Shown piece by piece: positions 13,285 through 24,552 of a stretch of DNA of 64,000 nt. The position numbers were made by a program, and so were the translations under genes. The first letter of the stretch is position 1. Each line of letters begins with the position of its first letter. This stretch comes from Bagarius yarrelli (Eukaryota; Chordata; Actinopteri; Siluriformes; Sisoridae), in assembly GCA_005784505.1 (NCBI GenBank), contig VCAZ01000015.1, forward strand, positions 2,340,668 to 2,404,667, given 5' to 3'. The notes under the pieces are model-generated. The model searched no databases, was not told where the DNA came from, and saw only the letters and a program-made list of their open reading frames with translations.

Positions 13285-15497
13285 GATGGTCTTAGATTTA
13301 GATTACATTTTAAAATGAGTAAAAATTCTCTAAATAAGGGCAAGAGGCATATGTTTTGGGACAGTAAACACTTAAAGAAAGGCAAATTCAGCATTAAAAA
13401 GCTTTCGGATGATGCTGATTTTGCCTGGCTGCACTTGTCAGAGGCACATGTTGTGAGGAGATAGTGAGGCTGAAACAAAGGTAGTCATGAGTGGAGGCAT
13501 CAGCAGCATCGAACCCTCATGTGAGTTTCCTCTGCTGGCACTGTCTCTGTGAGTTAGTCACGCTGTGGAGAGAAGGGCATCGAACATCCTGCTGCCTCAA
13601 GCCACAATAGGCCTGGCATTGATCATGCAGCCAAGAGTCTAATAATCACACACACACACCACACACACAAAAAAAAATCTGTTCCCAAACTAACTAAATG
13701 AATAAATCCTATTCTCCAACCAGATTGTTTGGTTTTTATAAATGAATGTTTAACAAATGTTATATTCTGTATCATCATTTCTGCCATGGTGTAAATCATT
13801 TTCACAGCTTATGTTTTTTTTGGGGCTCCGAATTTACTAATGTTTTTTTTTTTATGGAAAGTTTGGAATTTGTGTGTTTACGCCTGCTGGTTTTATCCCT
13901 CTTTCTCCTCTTGCTCCCTGTCATTGTGCGCAGCTGCACTCAGAGGAGTCTCGTCGTATTACAGTTACCAAAGCAATTCTATTCAGCAAACGGCGTAATT
14001 AGTGGATGCGCCTGGGAACTTCCTTTTTAGTTAATTGTCATCCTGGTCACCTGTCGGTTCCAACCCAGTGCTGTGGAGGGCTCTTAGGAATGTGCGTATA
14101 TATGCATATGTGTATGTGTATGTGTGTGCGCTAGTAGGGTAGGAGAGGCAACAACCAGCTGCGCACTCCAAGCTGCAATTCTTTTCTACTCTTTCCACCC
14201 CCCCCCAGTCAGGAACAGCTGTCAGGTGTCTGGTAATGTTTTTCAAACTGCCAGAGGGCATGGGATTGTACCCTACATCTGTGTGTGCGAGTACGTCTGC
14301 TTGTGTGTGTGTGTATATATGTGTGCATTTGGGTTATTGCACCTTGCTGAGGTGCACAGAGAGTCTATAACCGTGATTAGGGCTTTATGGGCATTTATCT
14401 ATGCTGAATAAATGTACATATATAATAAGCAGAGAACATGCAGCCTCCTGCCACTCTGTGCTGCTCTCTGCCTGTATGCCCAAACAGAAGGAATGAGGGG
14501 GAGGCTGAAAATGTGTTAGATATCCACAGCATATGCCTTGCTATTCCAACAGCTTGCATACGGGCCGTACTTGCCTGGAGGCTTGTTTTAAGAAAAAGAT
14601 TCAGGGGCCCAGTGAACACTGTGTGTGTATGTGCGTGCGTGTGTGTGTTGCACGTGTGGGCACTCTGCCGAAGATTTTTTTCCTGAGATTGATGTGTGAA
14701 AACAATGTGTTGAATGTGTTTGAAAGACAAATAACACATGACAAAATAAGGCATTATATAACGCTCGTAATTATACCCGATGTGCAGTGGGTGTTTTGTC
14801 CATATTATAGTTTTCTTATTAGTCGGTTCATGAAAGATGCTTCATACATGTTTTATTATATACTCTATACATTAGTTACACAATTTGAATGTTTATTCAT
14901 CACATGACCAACTTTGTTTGATATCTGACATCATTAGAGTGAAGAAAAAAAATGCGCGTGATGACTGGACTTCTTCTGAAGGCTGGACTTTATTGTTATT
15001 ACATACTGTTATCACTGTTATGTACTCTTATTAGGTTGTTACTGGACAAAGCATATAAAGAACAATAATAAAACTAAGTCCCCCGGTGTTATTAATTTGA
15101 ACAAAAACAGATGACATGTCAAAAAGAATATTAGAAATTAAAGCTGGAGAATAATGAACCATGTCACTTTATGCTCATGAGGATTTCTGTAATTATAATT
15201 TGTAGGTCTAGAGAGCAATCAGCAGTGTTTCATCAGTCTGTTAGCATGGGCAGTGAGCACTGTGTGTTTGTGAATGAGTGCAGGCTGGCCAATATGTAGG
15301 GCTGACTCACACATCCCCTGTGTGTGCTTGTGCGTGTGTGTGTGTGTGTGTGTGTGTGAGTGTGGCAAGTTGTATTTCGGGCCAATCCTGGCTTTTATCC
15401 ATTGCTTGCATATCAGCGGCAGCAGGTGGAGCTCACTGATTCCAAAACACCACCCCAGAGAGAGCCGGTTACCAGGAGCTGAGCAACGCTGTGGCTC

Positions 15498-15501
<4 letters not shown>

Positions 15502-15534
<33 letters not shown>
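15502..15534. repeat. (AC)n microsatellite
   Basis: AC run of about 33 bases, 145 bases after a (TG)n run at 15333-15358. The two are complementary and could pair as a hairpin. Confidence 0.95.
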
Positions 15535-15539
<5 letters not shown>

Positions 15540-17223
15540 TAAACTATTTAATACCCTGATTTAAATAATAATAAAAAAATCTAATTAAAAAAAATAATCG
15601 CATCAGGATGCTGTGGCTCGGTTCTAGAATATAACTGTGCTATATTTGACCTCACTTGATGACTTCGGTGTATCCAGTGTTGAATGTTTTAAAAACACTG
15701 CATGCTTTAGCAGCACAGTCGTGCAGGAGTAAGGGGATCCTCTGCCCCGCTGCTTGTTGTTTATTCATAAGGCTCGACTCTGCGAGGCCTCGGAGACAAG
15801 CTGCTCCGGAGCTGGATAATGTTATTACCCCCAGGCTGCTTAAGCAGAGCAGTGTGCCAGCTTCACCAGCTCCACACAATCTCGCTCTGTATCCTCTCCT
15901 CTGCCCCTCCTCTCCTTCACACCACACACACACACACACACTGCTCTCCAGAGACTGCCATGCAGGTGTTTGCGGTATGAACTTTGGTGTGGCAACTTCA
16001 ATATAAGCATTATTTACATTTTGATCAGCTTCGCAACATTTAAGAGAAAGGAAATGTGCTTTTATGTTTTATAAAATTAATATTTGTATCTCTGTAATAT
16101 AATATGCTTAATAAATTTCCAATGCAATATATAAATGATTTCTTTTTTAATCTAATTCTATGCCTATAAAATACAAACATGCACTTTTTTTTTACAATAA
16201 GAGATGAATAGTAGACTTGTTGAAGCTTTAATGAAATGGCCATTTTCCGAGTGGATGAAAAGTCAGTGAGATTGTGTATTGAAAGATCACCCTCTTGTGG
16301 TTTTGCGGGGAATCCTGTGAAGCTGGGGGCAGAATGAGGTCACTGCTTTCTGATCCACCCACACTCCAGCAGGCAGAGCTTCACATGGAGTAACACGAAA
16401 CAGTGCAGTGTATTCCAAATAGATCAAGTACCCAATGCTAAATAATACATGCATGTCATGTCTAATTTATCTTAATATTATTGTATAAATGTACAGAAAC
16501 ATTTCTAAAAAAAGAAAAAAAATGGCATGAAATCATATAAAAGCTGTAAATTTCATTCCGTAAAAATATACTCTACATGTATTTTTTATTGTTTACTTCA
16601 CCAAAAGAAACCTGTGAAATGTGAACTTCTTATAATGCCTCATACACTGTTTCTGAGTAAATACAAACTCCACTCACAAACTTTGTGTAACAAGCATTAA
16701 AACAGGTTATAAACAATGCTAACACACCTTTTTAAAGATATCATGTAAAGTGATAAAGTGATTAAAGCCTTATTAAAAATACACATACATTTGCAACGCT
16801 TTTTGCTATTAAAAATACCAAACCTTAAATAAAAGTAAATAAAAGTATGATATGACAATGATATGAGCCCACATAATCACCAGTACATCTTTGCATACAA
16901 CCTTTACTTTGTTTTCATTCTGATTAGAATATCTCTCCTACGAATACCAACCAAAACTAGGTAGACATTGTAATAATAATAATAATAATAATAATAAAAA
17001 TAATAATAAAGAAATAATATAAATCGTGTTTGTTAAATACCTAATAAATACTAGTCTATTCTCACTAAGTCTGCTATTTTATTAGCTTTTTACTGATTTA
17101 AGTGTTTCCATGAAATGCAATGTTCAGTTTCGGTCGCTAGTTGGAGTTTGTGGCCTGCTTTTCTATGTAAACAGGACATCGTACACAAATTACCGAGCAG
17201 CAAACGGATTTATACCGGGTCCG

Positions 17224-17226
<3 letters not shown>

Positions 17227-17274
<48 letters not shown>

Positions 17275-17317
17275 TGATAAGGATGATGATGATGATGATA
17301 AGGATGATGATGATGAT
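17227..17317. repeat. compound (TAA)n-(GAT)n microsatellite
   Basis: About 45 bases of TAA repeats pass directly into about 46 bases of GAT repeats with two AAG interruptions. A shorter TAA tract lies at 16971-17009. Confidence 0.95.
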
Positions 17318-17398
17318 ACAGTGTCAACTAACTTGTAGATCTTGCCAGAAATGTGGTAAATCATTTATTTCATTTTTATTTTTATTTTATTTTTTTAA

Positions 17399-17663
17399 AT
17401 TTCCTAAAACATTTCTAGAGGGTATATTTAAATTTTAAGTTCTTAGAATTAAAAAAAACTTTGGTCGATAATTATAATAAAAAACTGAGCAGTAAGAAAA
17501 ACATTAAAATATGTAAGTATATATATAGTAAGTATATATATATATATATTTCTTACTGCTCGTTTTATGTTTAATTCTGACCAAAATTTGTAACATTTGT
17601 GCGCTGTTTTTTATTCTAAAAACTTCAAATGAAAATAAACCCTGTAGAAATGTTTTAGGAAAT
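17399..17663. repeat. long imperfect inverted repeat (MITE-like palindrome)
   Basis: Two arms of about 100-115 bases, 17399-17500 and 17549-17663, are reverse complements with mismatches and small gaps. Clear pairs are ATTTCCTAAAACATTTCTA with its complement at the far end, the TTCTTAGAAT/ATTCTAAAAA pair, the CTTTGGTC/GACCAAAA pair, and GAGCAGTAAGAAA with TTTCTTACTGCTC next to the loop. The loop is TA-rich. No target-site duplication is evident. This fits a foldback element or MITE; if transcribed it would form a long hairpin. Confidence 0.8.
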
Positions 17664-17757
17664 ACTGTAAGTGTTTAACAGCTTTAATTTCTTCGAAGGA
17701 AGTTTACGTTATGCTTTATTTTTGCAAATTTATTTTTAGTTTTGTTTCCAAACATCC

Positions 17758-17841
<84 letters not shown>
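17758..17841. repeat. (GATA)21 microsatellite
   Basis: Eighty-four bases made of about 21 uninterrupted GATA-type tetramers. Confidence 0.97.
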
Positions 17842-19209
17842 TTTTAGTCACGCTGTAATGATGGCTGCCTGAACAATCATGTTATTTGGGATGCGTGTTT
17901 TATTAAGTTGAAGTCAATTAATATCGAAATGTGAATGAAATTGTTGTTTGCACTATTTTCTTTTCTGCTAGAAAAAAAATCGCCTTAAGTCTTCTGTTTA
18001 GAAAAAAACACTGAAGTTCCCAACCCCAAAAATAAAGTCTGTGTAAAACAATGCACTTCTCATGACATCAGTGTAATTTATTAATTTTCTACAGACATAA
18101 GTTAAAACTCGGAAATATTGACCGCTTATTGATTTATGCATTATTTCCCGTGTGAATACGGAATTAAGTATATACTCGGTGTTTCTTTTAAATAATGAGT
18201 TTTAAAATAAATTGCACTTTAGCATAGTACATTCATTATTATTATTATTATTATTTATTATTTTCTTACACATAAAAACGCAAACTAAAATTAAAACCAA
18301 AGCTGCGTCGGTTTAATGCGTTTCAGCGTTTATTCTACACGACATCTTCCTAACCCGACGCGGTCACGCGCCTTTTTTCGGCTTTTCCTTCTTGTACTTA
18401 CCTTCCCTCCCCTGCAGATGGAGAAAATTGCACCCAGTTCACTTTTCCCGATGCTTTGCGCTTGTCCTTTTTCTCAGAGACTCCCAGCGCACAATTTCAA
18501 ACCAAATGCTGTGTAATTTTAAGCTGTGCTTCTTCCTCGTGCTGGAGACTCTAATGCCTTTTCTGCGTCCGTGCCATCCTGCTTCCAACAAATCCTGGCA
18601 CTAACACACACTTGCTTTGGCGGGTAATATCTCTCCTTGGAGCTTGGCAGAAAAGACGAGACTCGGAGACGCAAAGCCTTGGACTTCCAAACGAAATAAA
18701 AAAAAAGGAACACACGCAGATGCGTTTAGTTACATCAAAATTTGAATTTGATATTTTTGTGTGAAACTTACACCAATTTATCATGATCACAGTGTTAGTA
18801 CTGTGGTTCTAAGTAGGCCTTTTCGGGGTTGACATTATTAGACCTTAAAGCTGTTAGGGGGTTAAAGCTCATTTATCATGATATGATAAATTGGCATATT
18901 GATGCAGTGTCATATAATTTTATTATAGGTTGAGTTTTCAACCATAATTCATACTTTATGAGTTCATCTTCATGAACAGGGTGGAAGTGAGATAAAGAGA
19001 TTTCAGAGAGATTTATATGTATTCTATCTGACTGTCTTAATTTACAGTATTTGATTCAGGCATTTTACAATCTGAGCATGTACGTTTTCTCTGGTATATA
19101 TTTTAATAGGTGTAGAAATGTGACGCTCACTTTTTTTTTTAGAAGAATTACTTTTGTTTAAAAGGTTCGTTGTAAAAACTGTGCGATTTTTTTGGAGCCA
19201 TTCTGAAGT

Positions 19210-19364
19210 CACATTCACAGCATTTGGCAGACTCCCTTATCCAGAGCGACATTTATTTCTTTTATACAACTGAGCAATTGGGGTTGATGGCCTTGCTTAG
19301 GGGCCCAACAGTGGTGGCTTGGTGGTGCTGGAATCAGTCGAACACCTTAACCACTAAGCCACCA
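19210..19364 (-). mobile_element. tRNA-derived SINE copy
   Basis: Read on the minus strand it starts with an A-box-like TGGCTTAGTGGTTAAGG, carries the CCACTGTTGGGCCCC and CAATTGCTCAGTTGTATAAAA body, and ends in GTCGCTCTGGATAAGGG. The B box is degraded. It shares the body and tail with copies at 20481, 43770, 43978 and 47532. Confidence 0.75.
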
Positions 19365-20480
19365 TATCTCATATTGCTTAGAATGTGACATGAACCCGGA
19401 ACCCATAATACATTCAATTATTTTACTTAAATGTCTTGTAATGCATGCTGACAGCCTGACCCTAAACTGGTGGTCACAATTGCAGGGTGGTCAGTCATAA
19501 AAAAATATAAAAAGGCCCCATTTATTACCGAATTTTAACGGTCATTCACAGGTTCATATTGGAGAACTGGTACTAGGTCTAGACTATTTTTAGATTTAAA
19601 GATCAGCAGTCATAAGTGTGGTCGATACTCTGTCAGTATATTCTGCCATCATTTATTTGTGAACCCTTGTGACATTATTTGCCCCTCATCGGCGCTGTTC
19701 AGTCATCCAGTGCTGAAATGAAGTTTATGGTTAAAGTAATTCTGTGTAAAAATGACTAAATATCTGGCTATACACAATGAGTCTTCAGTTCAGCTTGCAA
19801 AGGCTGCAGTGACTGTGACAGAGGTGACTTGAATGTTAATCTGTGTCTTATTAAAAAGCCTACTTAGGAGGCTTGCGCAGTGCCTCTAGGAAAGACTTCA
19901 AATAAACACAAAAAAAGAAATATCTGTAGTTACTGGAAAGCTATCTGCATTTTACATATACAGTCTCTGTCTCGATTCTATAGACTATATTACTGGCACC
20001 ATTTTCATGGGGGACATAATAGGACATTTCTTTGGAAGTCCTTTATCAGCAGAATTTTACCAGCCACTATTTATTACTGAAGCAGACTGCAGTTACTCCT
20101 TGTGGCTTATTGCATTTATTGATATTTAATTTACATACATCAAGATCCTAATTGCAATTGACTTTTTGTCCACGTTTATATCTTTGAGGAATTCCATAAT
20201 AGAGATGTGCATGTATATAGGGTTGTGTTTTGTCCATATTAAACTATCAAACAAGGTCAACTGATCCAAATAACAGTCTGACCGAACTAGGATTTATAGA
20301 TCCTTGAAGAAAGATAATTAATCAACATTACCATTATCCTAATTATGCATTATTATTACAAACTAAAGTTTCAGTTTTAATGAAACAGTCTAAGAAAATT
20401 GTTTGGCACAATTTTACAAAGTTTCAGGAAATACTTTTTGGTATTATTAGGCTGACAGTCACATACACTTGACTGTTGAT

Positions 20481-20631
20481 GTGATAGCACAGTGGTTTAA
20501 GGTGTTCAACGGCTACTTTACCACTGTTGGGCCCCTGAGCGAGGCCCTTGACCCCCAATTGCTCAGTTGTATAAAAGAGATTAATGTATGTCGCTCTGGA
20601 TAAAGGCGTCTACCAAATCCTGTAAATGTAA
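20481..20631 (+). mobile_element. tRNA-derived SINE copy
   Basis: A plus-strand copy of the same family. The head is GCACAGTGGTTTAAGGTG, then CCACTGTTGGGCCCCTGAGC, CAATTGCTCAGTTGTATAAA, and the tail GTCGCTCTGGATAAAGGCG. The B-box segment is deleted. It lies about 1.1 kb from the minus-strand copy at 19210. Confidence 0.78.
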
Positions 20632-21744
20632 TATAATTTCATTTATTTTATCTTCTATAAAAGATTACAGTTGATCTCAGGTCATAAAGCTTCTAGAGTT
20701 TAGTCATATCGAGAAATTTTACTTAAAAGCTTCCCATCCACTGTTTCTAAACCTTCCAACTGTTTCTTTTGAAAAGAATGGTTGTTGTGTTGGAAATAAT
20801 AAAGTGGGCCCTTGTCATGGCATGTTATTTAACACACAGGCTTAAAAGGCTACGAGAAGATATAGCAGCATCATCAGAATTCAAAGAGCAAGACCGTAAA
20901 GGTTTGCAGCTTGCCTCGGATAAAGCTGCAGGGCACATCTAGAATTCTCTGGTGTTGAATGAACTCTGTGTTCATATGTATCCAGCTGGACTTACATGAA
21001 ACACTGCAGGTGTTAATTCAGTATTGGGGGATTCTATATAGAGTAAAGGCTTTTGTCTAGAGAGTCACTGCAGCTTCCTGTTAACCACAAAAAGTAGGTT
21101 ATATCTACATCCCAAACACACAATGCTGCACTAAATACTATTTAAATTTGGTGTGACAACTAACAGAGATTGTTTTTCGAGCTATAATTAGAGGTCCAGA
21201 TTTTAAGATGCGAATTCTACATATACATATTTAGAAGGAAAAGTATTGGGGTTAAATCCAGGTGTCCAGGATTAAAAGATTAATGTACACTAAACACTAA
21301 AAAAAAACACACATGAAGTATTCTTGATGGTATGAATAAGGGATAAATAAAGATTCAGTATTTTTTTAAGCATGTATTATGCACTTCAGTATACTTGTAA
21401 GCTTGGAGAACTATTTTTCTCTCTACAGTAAAAAGAAATATTTAAAGACTTGAGCTGCATAATTTTGACCTTGCATTTATACTGTTTTTCCCCAAAACTT
21501 TAGTAAAAAAAAAAAAAAGTAGCTTGAAATGTGCAGCTGTGAAATCTGTAAAAATCTGTAAAAGTTTCTATACAGAAATAATTTTTTAATTATATTCAGA
21601 GATCTCACAGTTATAATTAAATTATTTATTCTTAAATTAGATAATAATATTTTTATATTAATTATATATCAATATATGTATTTATCAGTCTGTGGCTAGT
21701 TTACTGTCAAATTATAGGTTATGGGTATTTTATATTTTAGGCTC

Positions 21745-21930
21745 CATGTGACCGGCGCTTTTTTCTCTGACGTAAAACTCGTCCAATGGAATCTATGCGC
21801 CGTTCCGGGTTCCAGAATGTTAACCAATCATGGCGCAGCTACACTTGCGCACACACACACACACACAAACACACACACATGAAATTCACCCACGTGCACC
21901 TGCAGGAAGCTAGAGTGACCACTGGTACGC
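21745..21930. promoter_or_regulatory. promoter-like island upstream of nfia
   Basis: A compact CpG-containing stretch in AT-rich surroundings has a CRE-like TGACGTAA (21768), two CCAAT motifs (21783 and 21824) and a CACGTG E-box (21891). It also has a (CA)n run at about 21850-21878. It lies about 2.7 kb before the nfia ATG. Function is inferred from motif content only. Confidence 0.35.
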
Positions 21931-22511
21931 TTGGGAGTCTGGTCACTCCCAGTGTAAAAAGTTAATGTACATTCAAAGCATGAACCAAATCGACAGGGTT
22001 CTAGTACACTGTAGTCTCAGTGACGTAAGGACGTGTATTCACAGGGAAAAAAACTATAAAAGATCATCTATATCTTCTTCTGCTTAGGATGTTTAAATGT
22101 TCTAAGTGAAACCCTAAACCAGAGCGGGTTTTGTGTAGAAACACCTACGACAAGCCAAAGTATCATAAACTATTCAAAGAATCCTGGAGGAATAACTACA
22201 CCATACATTACTGAGGTCAGATCAATAGTTACCGCAATAACATCTTCCTTTTGATCTCTTCCTGTAGTCTGTGTAGTGCGCTGAAGTTGCGGAGCTCAGG
22301 AGCGCTTGCTAGGGGGCGCCCCCAGTAGCCTTACACCGGAAAAAGATCAGGGAGAAATCCGGGGCAAGAACGCCACATATTCCATCTGACCTGAAGTTAC
22401 TGTATGTGCAAATACCACTGAATAACATGTGCAGGGGTGCTTAGTTAAATATCCAGTTCTTTTTCTTACTTTTAATGTATAGATTTTATTTGGGAACCAA
22501 AGCCACACTCA

Positions 22512-22527
22512 ATTATTATTATTATTA

Positions 22528-22568
<41 letters not shown>
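22512..22568. repeat. (ATT)n microsatellite
   Basis: ATT trinucleotide run with one T insertion. Confidence 0.95.
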
Positions 22569-23267
22569 TTTTAGAAAAATACAATCTAAAAAAAATAAAA
22601 AAAATATAGAAAAAATATCACTACCCCAAATGTAATAAAATTAGTTTTGTAGCTTGATTTCTGAGACTGTATAGCAGAATATCTAATTAAAGTTTCCCTT
22701 ATATACTTATAATCATACATATATATTTAACATGGCGCAACAATAGCAGCTGTTCAGTTTAGGAAAATATTAATCTATGAAAGAAACTCGGTAAAGTTTA
22801 TTGTATTGTTGACTTTATTGTTTGTTTATTAACCAACAGTTAATCGATATATATTAATTGTTATCCAAATAAAAAAACTTCAGTTAAAATGGAAGTTCAG
22901 TAAAGCTGGTATTTAGTTTTATAAGTTCTTGCTAATTTCAACATATTTTATTTTCACCTAATGTCCGACAAGACTATAATAAACCAATAAGTTTATATGA
23001 AGTGTTTTATCTGTATTTTTTATTTAAATCCATAACCCAGTGTGAGCAGCTGGAAAGTCTGTGACTGGTTTTCAGTCTGTGCGTTTAAACACCGCACTTT
23101 GGTGCGTTATTGCGTTTAAAGGCTCGTTTAACTTGATTGCATCTGTTTTACAAAATAAAAAATAAAAGTAAAGAGTAAAGACAACGCACTAGTGTAAAAT
23201 ATACCCTGGAAAGCCTTTAGCATGTGCTGTTAGCTCACTGTGCTTTAACACGTTGTTGTAAAGGAAG

Positions 23268-23270
<3 letters not shown>

Positions 23271-23305
<35 letters not shown>
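23271..23305. repeat. poly-T tract at the edge of the nfia CpG region
   Basis: Thirty-five consecutive T residues mark the sharp left border of the GC-rich nfia promoter region. On the minus strand it would be a poly-A tail-like run, but no retroelement body is recognisable beside it. Confidence 0.95.
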
Positions 23306-23307
<2 letters not shown>

Positions 23308-23381
23308 TTTTCAAAGTAGTTTCGCGAACCAGCGCGTGAAAGTCAGTATTCTGGGTGGAAGCTTGTGTGCGGCAGGGCAGA

Positions 23382-23422
23382 AGTGCAGTGCAGTGCGGTA
23401 CAGTGCAGTACAGTGCAGTGCA
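23382..23422. repeat. AGTGC pentamer tandem in the nfia promoter
   Basis: Seven or eight AGTGC/AGTAC pentamers in tandem within the CpG-rich region. A (TGC)7 run follows at 23468-23488. Confidence 0.85.
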
Positions 23423-23467
23423 CACCGGGGTTGTCCCGCCTGAGTGTCGGTGGTGCGGAGGGCGCTG

Positions 23468-23488
23468 TGCTGCTGCTGCTGCTGCTGC
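23468..23488. repeat. (TGC)7 trinucleotide run
   Basis: Seven uninterrupted TGC units in the presumed promoter or leader of nfia. Confidence 0.95.
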
Positions 23489-23645
23489 GGAGACTCGGAG
23501 GAGCAGACAGTTTCTCCTCCGGGGGGTAAAAGTGAAGTGTGTAAAGTGTGTGAAGTGTGTGAGCTCGTGCGCAGGAGCGCGGCTCGTCTCTGCTGCTCTA
23601 CGGGACTTCAGCTCACTTTGCTTTTTATTTTCTCTCTTTCTCAGG

Positions 23646-24157
23646 ATGACACTGCAGCGGAAACACAGCACCGGGTGCCGACATTCATTCCTTTAGTACT
23701 ATTCGCTCTTTGCAACAGGCAATTTGTCCTGCGTGTGTCGGTGCTCGAGGATTTTGCTGGGATCATGAAAAGCTGTGAATCTCCGGCTCGGTTAAAGCCT
23801 CGATCACCGCCTGCCTGCGAATGCAATGCTTTGGTTTGACGCTGTGTTCAACAGCGCGGCTCTGCGATCCCGACTTTTTTCCCCTCAAGCATCCCGAAGA
23901 CTTTTTATAGGACAATCCGGTTTTTTTTTCTTAGCACGCGGATGAAACGGGGGGTTTAAATGATCGCTTTCTTTGCGTGATTTTGTTCTGCGTGCGTGTG
24001 TGCGTGTGTGTGTGTGTGAGCGTGTTTATTTTTTACGCCTCTTTCCGGCACGGGACAGTTTGAGCTCAGCGCCACACACACCGTTTCTGTTGCTGAAAGT
24101 TGTGTCATGCTTTTGGTGGTGAAGCGGCGGATTTTAACGGCGGACAGAATCCGGTAG
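23646..24157 (+). promoter_or_regulatory. cluster of upstream ORFs in the presumed nfia leader
   Basis: Seen directly: short ATG-initiated ORFs at 23646-23696 (16 codons), 23765-23839 (24), 23821-23910 (29), 23826-23945 (39), 23942-23959, 23960-23980 and 24107-24157 (16), plus an ATG-stop pair near 24266. None continues into the nfia frame. If transcription starts upstream of 23646 these would be uORFs able to lower or regulate initiation at the nfia ATG. If the start is downstream of about 24160 they are irrelevant. Their peptides are not recognisable. Confidence 0.4.
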
Positions 24158-24427
24158 AGGTTGACGGAGTGTGCGGTGGGAAGCCGCGCGCGCGACTCGA
24201 GGCGGGGTTAAAGTTCATCACGGAGCGCTGAGACAGCGTCGCTCGCGCTTCGCCCCAGTCGGAAATGTGAAAGCAAGCAAGAAGCAGCCTTTATTTTCCC
24301 CCTCTCTCTCTCTCTTTCTCCCTCTCTCTCCCTTTTCTGTCTGTCTCTTCTTTTTTTTCTTTTTCATATACACACACACACAGGCGAAAGCTGCGATCAC
24401 AAGTAAACGGACACACACAGGCTACAT

Positions 24428-24449
24428 ACACACACACACACACACACAC
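24428..24449. repeat. (CA)n in the nfia leader
   Basis: CA run about 100 bases before the nfia ATG, part of a broader CA-rich stretch (24366-24535) that is probably transcribed. Confidence 0.9.
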
Positions 24450-24552
24450 GCGCAAACACATCAACACGTACATACATAAACAAGCCGATTCGTTACAGTC
24501 ATCCAAACACACACACATACACACACACATTTCACAGATTCCAGCACCAGAT

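Larger units (their letters stand above)
13283..17398. other. upstream non-coding region, third part
   Basis: No supportable gene. It holds (CA)n at 13647-13669, (TG)n at 15333-15358, (AC)n at 15502-15534, (CA)n at 15924-15941, and (TAA)n at 16971-17009 and 17227-17271. The last runs into GAT-type repeats up to 17317. The stretch 15755-15880 is GC-richer and complex. Confidence 0.55.
17842..23270. other. upstream non-coding region adjacent to the nfia promoter
   Basis: No supportable gene. It includes a local CpG cluster at 18301-18385 next to a minus-strand donor-like site, two SINE copies (19210-19364 and 20481-20631), a promoter-like island at 21745-21930, a short GC palindrome near 22313 and (ATT)n at 22512-22568. 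22600-23170 is AT-rich with nothing recognisable. Confidence 0.55.
23306..24552 (+). promoter_or_regulatory. nfia: nfia CpG-rich promoter and 5' leader region
   Basis: This stretch is much richer in G, C and CpG than its surroundings and ends at the nfia start codon. No TATA box is evident near the start, which fits a CpG-island promoter. The exact transcription start cannot be read from the sequence. The 3' half (24290-24540) is a CT-rich run followed by CA-rich repeats, probably transcribed as leader. Several short upstream ORFs lie between 23646 and 24157. A strong splice-acceptor-like tract ends at 23644, so part of the leader could be a downstream exon of a longer transcript. The role is inferred from position and composition. 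Confidence 0.65.

Noticed and set aside
17758..17841. (GATA)21 considered as a sex-chromosome (Bkm-type) satellite
   Set aside because: A single tract of this size is common on fish autosomes and says nothing about sex linkage.
23189..23671. 160-codon minus-strand ORF over the nfia promoter
   Set aside because: It owes its length to a poly-A (Lys) run, an Ala run from the TGC repeat and Thr/His-rich GC DNA. It is a shadow of the CpG region.
1..24552. Search for the alternative long NFIA first exon (starting MKLADSVMAGK)
   Set aside because: I did not see any stretch encoding it before a donor in the region upstream of exon 1 or in intron 1. It may lie outside the window or have been missed by eye.
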